From the NCBI GenBank assembly GCA_038328705.1, contig JBBQMG010000031.1, forward strand, positions 1 to 30,527: DNA of 30,527 nucleotides, read 5' to 3'. Origin of the DNA: UBA668 sp038328705. GTDB lineage: Bacteria > Actinomycetota > Acidimicrobiia > Acidimicrobiales > Ilumatobacteraceae. Positions 13,576 to 21,673 of this stretch are shown in pieces (positions within the stretch are counted from its first letter, which is position 1; each line of letters opens with the position of its first letter). The position numbers were made by a program, and so were the translations under genes. The notes below the pieces were generated by a model. The model made no database searches, was not told where the DNA came from, and was given only the letters and a program-made list of their open reading frames with translations.

Positions 13576-14292
13576 GTGGCGAACACAGGAGTACAGACCG
13601 TGCTCGTGGTCGAGGACGAAGCCAGCTATGTCGAGGCGTTGATCATCGGGCTCACCCGTGAGGGCTTTCGCGTCGAGGTGGCCGTCGATGGCGTTGAAGC
13701 CTTGGCGCGCTTCGACATCGTGCAGCCAGATGTGGTGCTGCTCGACGTGATGCTGCCCAAGATCAGCGGCATCGATGTGTGTCGGCAATTGCGCAAGCGA
13801 AGTCAGGTACCGATCATCATGGTGACGGCCAAGGGCGCAGAGATCGACACAGTCGTCGGTCTCGAAGTCGGCGCCGACGACTACGTCACGAAGCCGTACC
13901 GTATGCGCGAACTGGTCGCCAGAATGCGCGCTGTGATGCGCCGCCAGGGTGTCATTGGTACTGAAGGCCCGGAACTGTCTGAGGGGGCCATCACCGTTGG
14001 CGACGTCAGCCTCGACCCAGAGGAGCACCGTGTGCTGATCGACGGTATCGACGTGCAGATGCCGCTCAAGGAGTTCGAGCTGCTGCACCTGCTGTTGGCC
14101 AACGCCGGCCGGGTGTTGTCGCGCGACGTGCTGATCGACCGGGTGTGGGGCAGCGATTATGTGGGCGACACGAAGACGCTCGACGTGCACGTCAAGCGCC
14201 TTCGCGGCAAGCTGGAGATCGACTCCGCGAACCCCACAAGAATCGTGACAATTCGTGGTCTTGGCTACAAGTACGAGCGATTCAAGGTCTGA
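13576..14292 (+). CDS. regX3: Phosphate-responsive response regulator RegX3 (PhoB/OmpR family)
   Basis: A 238-aa OmpR/PhoB-type regulator. The receiver domain (residues about 8-120) has the acidic pair ED at 13-14, phospho-acceptor Asp57 in LLDVMLP, the Thr in VTAKG and Lys in YVTKPY. The C-terminal winged helix contains MPLKEFELLHLLLANAGRVLSRDVLIDRVWG, then VGDTKTLDVHVKRLRGKLE and RGLGYKYE. The last blocks are nearly the mycobacterial RegX3 sequence as I recall it. It should be phosphorylated by the upstream kinase at low phosphate and bind GTTCAC direct repeats such as those before pstS and ppk1 (inference). Start GTG 13576 has AGAAGGA 9 nt upstream and follows the senX3 stop by 2 bp. The frame ends 41 bp before the MFS gene. 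Confidence 0.95.
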   Translation: MANTGVQTVLVVEDEASYVEALIIGLTREGFRVEVAVDGVEALARFDIVQPDVVLLDVMLPKISGIDVCRQLRKRSQVPIIMVTAKGAEIDTVVGLEVGADDYVTKPYRMRELVARMRAVMRRQGVIGTEGPELSEGAITVGDVSLDPEEHRVLIDGIDVQMPLKEFELLHLLLANAGRVLSRDVLIDRVWGSDYVGDTKTLDVHVKRLRGKLEIDSANPTRIVTIRGLGYKYERFKV

Positions 14293-14321
14293 TCGTCCCT
14301 CGCAGTGGCGGCGGCTCCACC

Positions 14322-14327
14322 TACGAT
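14322..14327 (+). promoter_or_regulatory. -10 element (TACGAT) of the MFS gene
   Basis: TACGAT fits TANNNT and ends exactly 6 nt before GTG 14334, predicting a leaderless transcript. This sets the start of the MFS gene apart from the long upstream extension of its frame. No -35 is clear. Confidence 0.45.
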
Positions 14328-14333
14328 GCTCGG

Positions 14334-15653
14334 GTGAGTAGCGAGCGAGTGCGTACCGATGCGGTGTACCGCAGAGGTCGGCGCCCGGTGCAAACACAGT
14401 CGCCGTTCCGACGGTTGGCTCGCACTCATGCGTTCATCGCCATCGGCGACGCCGCGATGTACGGCGCCGTTGCGGGAGAGGTGCTCAGCCTCGGCCCCGA
14501 CGCGCAGCGCTCGGCGGTGCTTCGGTACCTGATCGTCAGCTTCGCGCCGTTCGTCGTGGTCGCCCCGCTGATCGGGCCGACGATCGACAGGATTCCCGGT
14601 GGTCGCAGAATGGTGGTTCAGATCACAGCGGTCGTACGCGCCGCGCTCTACGTACTGATGGCGTTCCACACCGATGACATCTTGCTGTACCCGCTGGTGT
14701 TCGTGGCGCTGGTGATGCAGAAGACCTACACCGTTTCGAAGTCAGCGCTGGTGCCCAGCGTGGTGCGCGACGACGATGAGCTCGTCGAGGCCAACTCCAA
14801 ACTCGGCTTGATCTCGGGACTTGTGGGCGCGCTTGCCATTGGTCCACTGCTGGGGCTCGGCCACTTCAGTGCCGCCGCTGCGCTGATGGTCGGCGTCGCG
14901 GCGTTCATTGTCGCAACCATCTCGGCGCGGCAGTTGCCGCGTGAGGCAATTGCGTCCAAGCCGGCAGAACGGGCCGAGCGCGAGGAGCTGCGCTCTGCGG
15001 GAATCGTGTTGGCCTCGGCCGCAATGATGTCGATTCGCGGGGTGGTTGGGTTTCTCACGTTCCACCTGCTGTTCTGGCTACGCGAGGACTACGGGCTCGC
15101 CCAGTTCGGCATTGCGGCGGGCGCCAGCACGCTCGGCTCGATGAGCGGCAACATCGTTGCGCCGCGCCTGCGTCGTGCACTGCGCGAGGAAGTGATGCTG
15201 ACCATCGCGTTGACAGTCATCGCCGGCGCCGGAATCTTCGCTGCGTTGACGGGGGGACTCGGCACCGCGATCGCGGTCGCATTCGTTGCCAACTTCTCCG
15301 CCGCAATCAGCCGGCTGGCGTTCGACTCGATCGTGCAGCGCGATGCGCCCGATGCCAACCAGGGGCGCGCGTTCGCTCGCTACGAGACTCGTTTCCAGCT
15401 GTCATGGGTGCTTGCCGGTCTGCCGCCGGTGTTCTTCACCCTGCCGGGCCAGGTGGGTTTCCTGGTCGTCGGCCTGGTGGGTACGTTCGCAGCGGCCAGC
15501 TACCTCATTGGCTCGCGAGCGGTGCAGTCCGGCAAGCCGCTGCCGATGTCGCTGACCCAGCGGGCCCGTAGAGGCCTGGAAACCACGGTGGCGAAGCGTC
15601 GCAGCAACACGCCACCCAAGGGGAACGAACGTCCCGAGACCCGCCGCAAGTGA
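14334..15653 (+). CDS. MFS-family transporter of unknown substrate
   Basis: A 439-aa protein with about 10-12 hydrophobic helices and an MFS motif A-like loop (GPTIDRIPGGRRMVV) between helices 2 and 3. A hydrophilic central loop (PREAIASKPAERAEREEL) separates the two halves. The C-terminal 45 residues are basic and polar, so cytoplasmic. The substrate cannot be told from sequence. The frame is open to 14145 but the first 63 codons overlap regX3 in another frame. GTG 14334 with TACGAT 6 nt upstream is a better start. Transcription is probably independent of the Pho operon. Its TGA stop lies inside the left arm of REP-like copy 2. Confidence 0.85.
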   Translation: MSSERVRTDAVYRRGRRPVQTQSPFRRLARTHAFIAIGDAAMYGAVAGEVLSLGPDAQRSAVLRYLIVSFAPFVVVAPLIGPTIDRIPGGRRMVVQITAVVRAALYVLMAFHTDDILLYPLVFVALVMQKTYTVSKSALVPSVVRDDDELVEANSKLGLISGLVGALAIGPLLGLGHFSAAAALMVGVAAFIVATISARQLPREAIASKPAERAEREELRSAGIVLASAAMMSIRGVVGFLTFHLLFWLREDYGLAQFGIAAGASTLGSMSGNIVAPRLRRALREEVMLTIALTVIAGAGIFAALTGGLGTAIAVAFVANFSAAISRLAFDSIVQRDAPDANQGRAFARYETRFQLSWVLAGLPPVFFTLPGQVGFLVVGLVGTFAAASYLIGSRAVQSGKPLPMSLTQRARRGLETTVAKRRSNTPPKGNERPETRRK

Positions 15654-15703
15654 CGCGCTTTTTCGCCTGTGAACCAGATGGCAGCGCCTTGAGCGCGTCA
15701 CTT
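15648..15703. repeat. REP-like intergenic hairpin, copy 2
   Basis: AAGTGACGCGCT (15648-15659) and AGCGCGTCACTT (15692-15703) form a perfect 12-bp inverted repeat around a 32-nt loop. The left arm includes the TGA stop of the MFS gene (15651-15653). The position suggests it also ends or protects that transcript. Confidence 0.75.
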
Positions 15704-15728
15704 CTCGAGGTCGGCGGAGACGGTTACG

Positions 15729-15786
15729 GAAGTGACGCGGTCTTCTCACTGTGAGGCTGGTGGGCGAGCGGGGAGCGCGTCACTTC
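15729..15786. repeat. REP-like intergenic hairpin, copy 3
   Basis: GAAGTGACGCG (15729-15739) and CGCGTCACTTC (15776-15786) form an 11-bp perfect inverted repeat around a 36-nt loop, 25 nt after copy 2 in the same orientation. It lies 26 nt beyond the stop of the convergent P1 peptidase gene. The pair resembles a BIME-like cluster between two convergent genes. Confidence 0.75.
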
Positions 15787-15812
15787 GCCAGAGTGTGAGG
15801 GATCGTTGCTGG

Positions 15813-16895
15813 TCAGCGGCGGGCGATGAGCTCGAGGACGCGGTCGACGGGGAGACCGGGGACTACGTTGCCGCCGACGCCGGCAATCGTGTCGGCGACG
15901 AAGAGGGCGTTACACACGGCCTCTTCGGTGGCATCGACGACGGCGGAGAACACGTCGTCGATGGACCCGTCGGCGAGCAGCTCGATGGTGGTGAGGCCCG
16001 TCGCGTCGCGGGAGAGTCGGTTCGCGGTACTGACGGCGCAGAAGATGTCGCCGCTGCCGTTGTGGGCCACCGACCCGGTGCGCGCCAGGCCAAGGCCAAC
16101 GCGTCGTGCGACCCGCGCCAACTGACGAGCGTCGAGCGGAATGTCGGTGAGCACGACACCGATGCAACTGCCACCCTGGTCGAGCGTGGGCGCCGGCGGA
16201 ACAGCAGCCCGATCGGCGGCGAGCGATTCACCCACCATTACGCCACCGATGCGTAGTTCGCGAAGCGCTCCGAAATTGCAGAGCAGCAGCACACCGACTG
16301 TGCCCATTCCGGGTATGTGACGAGACGAGGTGCCGATGCCCGCCTTGTGACCCATTGTGACCATGCCGCAGCCGGCACCGACTGCTCCCTCGGCGACCGG
16401 GCCGTCGGTGGCCGCAGCAATCGCCTCTCGAGCGTGTGCAGCGGTGACCCATCGGCGGCGCATGTCGTCGAGCCACGAGTCGTCGCACTCGCCGACGACC
16501 GGGATCACCACTTCATCGACGCCGGCGGCGAAGAGTTCGTCGACCACGCCGTCCGATACTCGGCCCACCGACGACGTCCCGGTGAGCAGGATGGGGGTTT
16601 CGACCACACCCCACTCGGTCATCTCGATGGTGCCCGTGAGTTCCCCGGCGCCGTTGAGCACGGCGGGTGCGGCGGGCATCGGACGGGCGAACAAGGCGGC
16701 CGGGTCGTCGGGAACTATCGCCGTCACACCGGTGCGGGCGATGGGTTCATCGCCCTCGCCGTGCCACACGGTCACCTGGCCAACGCGCACGCCGGGCACA
16801 TCGGTGATGGCGTTGTACGGGCCGGTCGCGTAGGAACCGAAAGCGAGTCCGAGCTCGCGAGCGCGGGGGCGTGGGCGTGGTGGAAGCGACGTCAT
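15813..16895 (-). CDS. P1-family (DmpA/L-aminopeptidase D-esterase type) Ntn-hydrolase peptidase
   Basis: A 360-aa homologue of DmpA-like aminopeptidases, self-processing Ntn-fold enzymes that release N-terminal residues from small peptides, amides or esters. Family landmarks are the N-terminal GxxxGPxNAITDVPGVRVGQVTV block, EGAVGAGCGM with GHKAGIGTSSR, and the autocleavage site Gly-Ser at Ser243 (GGSCIGVVLTDIPL), followed by HNGSGDIFCAVSTANR. The nucleophile is therefore present. The frame is open to 17144, but the family N-terminus and a TAGATT -10 placed 7 nt before ATG 16895 fix the start. No export signal is visible. It is divergent from an S9 peptidase, next to a peptide importer. Confidence 0.9.
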   Translation of the reverse strand: MTSLPPRPRPRARELGLAFGSYATGPYNAITDVPGVRVGQVTVWHGEGDEPIARTGVTAIVPDDPAALFARPMPAAPAVLNGAGELTGTIEMTEWGVVETPILLTGTSSVGRVSDGVVDELFAAGVDEVVIPVVGECDDSWLDDMRRRWVTAAHAREAIAAATDGPVAEGAVGAGCGMVTMGHKAGIGTSSRHIPGMGTVGVLLLCNFGALRELRIGGVMVGESLAADRAAVPPAPTLDQGGSCIGVVLTDIPLDARQLARVARRVGLGLARTGSVAHNGSGDIFCAVSTANRLSRDATGLTTIELLADGSIDDVFSAVVDATEEAVCNALFVADTIAGVGGNVVPGLPVDRVLELIARR

Positions 16896-16902
16896 GGCAG
16901 GC

Positions 16903-16908
16903 AATCTA
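16903..16908 (-). promoter_or_regulatory. -10 element (TAGATT) of the P1 peptidase gene
   Basis: On the minus strand TAGATT (16908-16903) lies 7 nt before the ATG at 16895, predicting a leaderless mRNA. The 64-bp gap to the divergent S9 peptidase must hold both promoters. Confidence 0.45.
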
Positions 16909-16959
16909 GAGTCGGGCTCGTGACCGTGCTTGAAGTGTTGAGGGGTTCCGAGGAGCGAT

Positions 16960-18813
16960 ATGGCTGAGCAGCCGCAGTGGTGGGTCGGAACCGATGAGTC
17001 GGGTGGCATCCCGAATCCCGGGCGACCCGACGTCGAGCCGCCGGTTCGCTGGCGATTGGAGGCAGTCGCCGCCGCCCAGCGACCGCGGGGTCTGGAGCTC
17101 TCGCCCGACGGCGTCACGCTTGCGTTCATGCTGGACCGTGACACGTCGGATGTGTGGACGGTCTCGGTCGTCGACGGTCATCCGGTGCAGGTGACCACCG
17201 GCCGCCCACTTGCTGCGTTTTGGGAGGACGGCAACGCAGTCTGGTCGCCTGACGGCACTCGTCTTGCGTTCACGCAAGGCGGGCGGGTGTTGGTGGTAGC
17301 CGCGACCGGAGGAGTGCCCGTTGACGTCTGCGAAGCCTCGGGACCAGTGTGGCTCGACGACGACCGGCTGATAGTCGGTATCAGTCGTGATGCTCACCCC
17401 AACGACAAGACGGTGCTCGCGATAGTGACGATTGCGGATGCTTGGCCGCAGCCGCTGGCGCACGTGGGCGCCGACTACGTGACCGCGGTGGTGTCGCCCG
17501 ATCGCACTCAGGTTGCCTACACCGTCTTCCACCACGACGATTTGAACTGCATCAGCCTGCACGTGGTCGACGTCGCCTCGGGGGTGTCACGTGTGGTGGT
17601 GCATCAGCCTGGCTTCCAGCTGCGAAGCCCGGTGTGGTCGCCTGACGGTGCCCATCTCGCATTCGCCAGTGAGTGGCCCGGTTGGTACGAGGTCTTCGTG
17701 GTGCACGCGTCGGACGGCGCCGCCGCCCGCCAGCTCACCACGGCCGAAGCCGACTTCGGTGAGCTTCTGTTCACGGCCGATGGTTCGTCGCTCGTCGGCA
17801 TTCGCACGCGGCACGGCGTGGCTGACCTGGTGGCGATCGACGCGGCCGACGGCGACGTGACGGTGCTCGCCGAAGGCGGCACATGGTCGTCGCCACAGCT
17901 GCTGCCCGACGGTTCGGTGGCGGCGGTGCACGAGTCGTTCTTGTCGCCGGCGCGGGTGCGTCTGGTCACCGCCGACGGGGCGCAGCGCGATCTGTTCAAT
18001 CCCGCGTCGGCTCCCGTGCGCGCCGCGCCGCACGTCGTGCCGCAGCACGTCAGCTACCTGTCGCTGGATGGTGTGGAAGTACACGGCTGGCTGTATCGGC
18101 CATCGGGGGCGACATCGGCCACGCCGTGCCCGGCGGTGGTGCAACCGCACGGCGGCCCGACCTCGGTGACCGGCGACGAGTGGGACGGCGTGGCGCAATA
18201 CTTCCTCGACAAGGGCTACGCCTGGTTCGCCATCAACTTCCGTGGCAGCACCACCTATGGCCGCGAGTTCGAACGCGCCAACCATGGTGTGTGGGGCGTT
18301 GCGGACACGCACGATTGTCTGGCCGCCCACGACCATCTCGCGACCCTCGACTGGGTTGACCCGACCCGCGTCGCCATCTTCGGCGCCAGCTATGGCAGCT
18401 ACATGGCGCTGCACTCCGTGGTCGACGACCCCGACAATCGGTTCGCATGTGCCGTGGCCAAGTACGGGGACTGCGACATCCTCACTTCGTGGGCGCAGGG
18501 CGACCTGGTGGGCCGGCTCGACCTGCAGCGGATGATGGGCCACCCGCGTGCGGCGCGGGCGGAGTACACGGCTGGTTCGCCGATCCATCGCATCGAACAC
18601 CTCCAGGTGCCGATACTGATTGCGCATGGCGAGCTCGATGATCGGGTGAGCCCGAAACAGTCACAGGAACTAGTGGAAGCGCTGGGCCGCGAAGGCAAGC
18701 AATTCGAGTACATCACCTATCCAACGGAGGGCCACGGCCTGCTCCGAACTGAGCCGTTCCTGCACTTCCATCGCCGCTTGGAACGCTTCCTCGACTGGTA
18801 TCTGATGCCGTGA
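16960..18813 (+). CDS. S9-family (prolyl oligopeptidase / acylaminoacyl-peptidase-like) serine peptidase
   Basis: A 617-aa two-domain peptidase. The N-terminal part (residues about 40-340) consists of WD/TolB-like beta-propeller repeats (SPDGTRLAF, SPDGAHLAF), which restrict access to short peptides. The C-terminal alpha/beta hydrolase domain has HGGPTS, the nucleophile Ser477 in GASYGSY, Asp560 in HGELDD and His592 in EGHG. The triad is complete. No signal peptide is seen, so it probably digests imported peptides in the cytoplasm. ATG 16960 is preceded by GAGGAG with 4-nt spacing. The peptide ABC operon begins 91 bp downstream on the same strand, so they may be co-expressed. Exact specificity within S9 is uncertain. 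Confidence 0.92.
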   Translation: MAEQPQWWVGTDESGGIPNPGRPDVEPPVRWRLEAVAAAQRPRGLELSPDGVTLAFMLDRDTSDVWTVSVVDGHPVQVTTGRPLAAFWEDGNAVWSPDGTRLAFTQGGRVLVVAATGGVPVDVCEASGPVWLDDDRLIVGISRDAHPNDKTVLAIVTIADAWPQPLAHVGADYVTAVVSPDRTQVAYTVFHHDDLNCISLHVVDVASGVSRVVVHQPGFQLRSPVWSPDGAHLAFASEWPGWYEVFVVHASDGAAARQLTTAEADFGELLFTADGSSLVGIRTRHGVADLVAIDAADGDVTVLAEGGTWSSPQLLPDGSVAAVHESFLSPARVRLVTADGAQRDLFNPASAPVRAAPHVVPQHVSYLSLDGVEVHGWLYRPSGATSATPCPAVVQPHGGPTSVTGDEWDGVAQYFLDKGYAWFAINFRGSTTYGREFERANHGVWGVADTHDCLAAHDHLATLDWVDPTRVAIFGASYGSYMALHSVVDDPDNRFACAVAKYGDCDILTSWAQGDLVGRLDLQRMMGHPRAARAEYTAGSPIHRIEHLQVPILIAHGELDDRVSPKQSQELVEALGREGKQFEYITYPTEGHGLLRTEPFLHFHRRLERFLDWYLMP

Positions 18814-18904
18814 TGTCCTTCACGGCCGAGTCGAGCGACCGTGTGTGGCAACATTGTCTGAGCGACGGCGCAGCTTTGCGCCCTTCTCGTGGGGAGCACA
18901 AACT

Positions 18905-20698
18905 GTGACGACGACATCGATGAGGCGACGAGTTCTGGGGATTGCCATAGCGACTTGTGCGCTCGCTGCCACTGTCATGGTGGCGGCGGCCCAGACGTCC
19001 GCCGCCGACAACGTCACACTGACGGTCGGGTTGCTACAGGACGTCGATTCGCCCAACGTCACCGTTGGCTACACGGTCGCGGCCTACGAGTTGTGGAACC
19101 TGCAGTACGCAACACTCACCGACAAGGCAGCTGACGACTTCTCCATCATTCCCGGTCTGGCCGAATCGTGGGAGGCCAGCGCCGACGGACTGACCTACAC
19201 GTACAAGCTGCGCGATGGATTGAAGTGGAGCGACGGCCAGCCGCTGACGGCGGAGGACGTCGTATGGACCATCAACACGTCTCGCGAGCAGGAGTGGACG
19301 AACCATTTTGCGACCACGACCAATCTCACAGCCACTGTTGTCGACGACCGCACGCTCACCATTGTCACATCGGTGCCGGACCCGAAGCTGCCGACGATGG
19401 ATGTGTACATCGTGCCCAAGCACATTTGGGAAAGCCACGCGGGTACCACCGATGACCTTGCTGCCTACGACGCGCTCGATGGTGTTGGCTCCGGCCCTTT
19501 CACCCTGAAGGAACGCAAGGCCAACCAAGAGTGGACGATGGTCGCCAACGCCAACTATTGGAAGGGCACCCCGGCAATCAGCCAGGTTGTGTTCCGCGTG
19601 TTCAGCGACGGTGATGCGATGGTCACCGCGTTGCGCAGCGGCGAGATCGACGTGGCACACCTGGTGCCATCGCAGGCATTCGAGGACCTGCAGAGCGAGG
19701 CCAACATCGTCACCGTGGCTGGCGCGCAGGGTGGGTTCACCGAGTTGGCGATGAACGGCATGGCCGGTGGCCTGGGCGACGGTCACCCGGCACTTCAGGA
19801 TCTGACAGTGCGCCACGCGATCGCACAAGCGATCGATCGAAAGGCACTCTTCGATCGAGTGGTGAAGGGACAAGGTGAGCTGATCGACACGCTCGGCGTC
19901 TCACCGGACTCGGAGTGGACGCCAACGCTGCCGACCAACCAGCAGCTGAACTACAACCCAACGGCCGCCAACGCTGCGCTCGATGCTGCCGGCTACCTCG
20001 ACGCTGATGGCAATGGAATTCGCGAGATGCCCGACGGTGGCAATGAATTGAAGTTCCGTTATGCGGAGCGCAGCGACAGCGTCAATGGCGCAGCCATCCG
20101 CGAGCTGATCGCAGGCTGGCTCAAGGAGATCGGGATCGCGCTTGATGTCTCGGTCTTCGACGACACGCAACTCGGTCAGCAGGTCTACGACGGCACGTAC
20201 GACCTGTTCGTGTGGGGCTGGACCCCGTTCGTCGACCCGGACCCGATGTTGAGCTACTTCACCTGCGATCAGCTCACCACCGATGCGGCATCACCCGGTT
20301 ACAACGACGCAAACTGGTGCAGCCCCGAGTACGACGCGCTGTACACCCAGCAGAACCAAGAGCTGGATCGGGCCAAGCGAGTGGAACTCGTGAAGCAGAT
20401 GATCACGCTCTTCTACACCGAGTCGACCTACGTCGTGCTCTACCACGATGCCGACACGCAGGCCTATCGCACCGACCGCTTCACGGGCTGGACACAGCAA
20501 CCCAAGGGCACTGGACCAGTCGTGTTCTCCAACAGCTCGCCGAGCTACTTCAACCTGAAGCCGATCGAGGGTGGTGGCGGCAACGACAGCTCCAGTACCG
20601 GCCTCCTCATCGGCATCATCGGTGGCGTACTCGTACTACTGGTGATTGGCGGCGTACTCATCGCTCGCTCGCGCTCGACCGCTGACGAACGCGAGTAG
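18905..20698 (+). CDS. Family 5 (oligopeptide/dipeptide type) ABC substrate-binding protein with a C-terminal membrane anchor
   Basis: A 597-aa extracytoplasmic solute-binding protein, SBP family 5 (DppA/OppA/NikA group). It has a twin-basic N-terminus (MRRR), a hydrophobic signal and a likely signal peptidase I site after TSA. Family blocks are IPGLAESWEASADGLTYTYK, LRDGLKWSDGQPLTAEDVVW and VGSGPFTL. It lacks a lipobox (a Thr precedes the only Cys of the signal). Instead a Gly/Ser linker and a hydrophobic helix (about residues 566-587, GLLIGIIGGVLVLLVIGGVL) followed by an Arg-rich tail anchor it at the C-terminus. The GTG at 18905 has GGGGAG 8 nt upstream; the GTG at 18845 is less likely. 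The permease gene follows after 9 bp. Peptides are the likely substrate, from family and neighbouring peptidases. Confidence 0.9.
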   Translation: MTTTSMRRRVLGIAIATCALAATVMVAAAQTSAADNVTLTVGLLQDVDSPNVTVGYTVAAYELWNLQYATLTDKAADDFSIIPGLAESWEASADGLTYTYKLRDGLKWSDGQPLTAEDVVWTINTSREQEWTNHFATTTNLTATVVDDRTLTIVTSVPDPKLPTMDVYIVPKHIWESHAGTTDDLAAYDALDGVGSGPFTLKERKANQEWTMVANANYWKGTPAISQVVFRVFSDGDAMVTALRSGEIDVAHLVPSQAFEDLQSEANIVTVAGAQGGFTELAMNGMAGGLGDGHPALQDLTVRHAIAQAIDRKALFDRVVKGQGELIDTLGVSPDSEWTPTLPTNQQLNYNPTAANAALDAAGYLDADGNGIREMPDGGNELKFRYAERSDSVNGAAIRELIAGWLKEIGIALDVSVFDDTQLGQQVYDGTYDLFVWGWTPFVDPDPMLSYFTCDQLTTDAASPGYNDANWCSPEYDALYTQQNQELDRAKRVELVKQMITLFYTESTYVVLYHDADTQAYRTDRFTGWTQQPKGTGPVVFSNSSPSYFNLKPIEGGGGNDSSSTGLLIGIIGGVLVLLVIGGVLIARSRSTADERE

Positions 20699-20707
20699 CC
20701 CTCAGCC

Positions 20708-21673
20708 GTGCGTCTGCGCTTCGTCATCATGAAGGTTGTGGGGGCACTCAGCACACTCGCGTTCGTGGTGGTCTTCAACTTCTTCCTCTTTCGCATCGTC
20801 AACGAGAACACCGTTGCGTCGATGTTCCGCGGGCGCAACCTCAGTGCCAGCCAGATCGCACGGCTGGAGCGTCAGTTCAACCTCGACGGCAGTAAGTGGG
20901 AGCAGTTCACTGCGTACGTCGGCCAATTGCTGCATGGCAATCTCGGCCTGTCGATGAAGGACTTCCGGCCGGTGACCACGGTCATCGGTGAGGCCCTGTG
21001 GCCGACGGTCCTGCTGGTCGGCACCTCCACGCTGCTGTCGATGACCGGCATCTGGTTGGGTTTCCGCGCCGGATGGCGCCGGCGCAGCCGCTACGACGTT
21101 GGTGTGACCACCTTCTCGATGTTCACGTACTCGATGCCCGACGCCTGGCTGAGCATGGTCTTCCTCGGTCTGTTCGCCTCGGGTCTTGGTCTGTTCCCGA
21201 CAGGCGGGCTGGAGGACTCGGGCAGCAGTGCCACAGGGCTGGCGCAGTTCTTGGACCAGGCGCACCACATGGCCTTGCCAGCGATGGTGCTCGCAATTGC
21301 GTACATCGGTGAGTACACCATCGTCGCCCGCTCGGCGATGATCGACACACTGCGTGAGGACTACCTGCAACTGGCACGCGCGAAGGGCCTGACCGAAGCC
21401 AACGTGCGTCGCAAGCACGCGCAACCCAACGCGCGGCTGCCAGTGGTCAGCCTCTCTGCCCTCAACTTCGGGTTCGTTCTGAGCGGCGCGATCGTTGTTG
21501 AATCGATCTTCTCCTGGCCGGGGCTGGGTCAGCTGACGCGCAACGCTGCGACGGGTCCTGACTTTCCGGTACTTCAGGGCCTCTTCCTGTTGTTCAGCGC
21601 ATCGCTGATCTTTGCCAACCTGGTGGCCGACCTGCTCTACGGCCGCATCGATCCGCGGGTGAACGGACGATGA
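20708..21673 (+). CDS. Peptide-type ABC transporter permease, OppB/DppB family
   Basis: A 321-aa inner membrane permease with a first helix at residues about 10-30, a long first extracytoplasmic loop (SASQIARLERQFNLDGSKWEQF), which is typical of DppB/OppB, and five further helices. The cytoplasmic coupling loop LREDYLQLARAKGLTEANVRRKHA matches the family EAA motif. It ends with VVESIFSWPGLGQL, another family hallmark. The GTG at 20708 follows the binding-protein stop by 9 bp without a clear ribosome-binding site, so reinitiation is likely. It overlaps the next gene by 4 bp (ATGA) and pairs with that permease to form the channel. Confidence 0.93.
   Translation: MRLRFVIMKVVGALSTLAFVVVFNFFLFRIVNENTVASMFRGRNLSASQIARLERQFNLDGSKWEQFTAYVGQLLHGNLGLSMKDFRPVTTVIGEALWPTVLLVGTSTLLSMTGIWLGFRAGWRRRSRYDVGVTTFSMFTYSMPDAWLSMVFLGLFASGLGLFPTGGLEDSGSSATGLAQFLDQAHHMALPAMVLAIAYIGEYTIVARSAMIDTLREDYLQLARAKGLTEANVRRKHAQPNARLPVVSLSALNFGFVLSGAIVVESIFSWPGLGQLTRNAATGPDFPVLQGLFLLFSASLIFANLVADLLYGRIDPRVNGR

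Noticed and set aside
14145..14333. Upstream extension of the MFS protein
   Set aside because: It overlaps regX3 in another frame and contains no hydrophobic or conserved sequence; GTG 14334 follows a -10.
18845..18904. Earlier GTG start for the peptide-binding protein
   Set aside because: It would place charged residues before the MRRR signal-peptide start, and GGGGAG supports GTG 18905.
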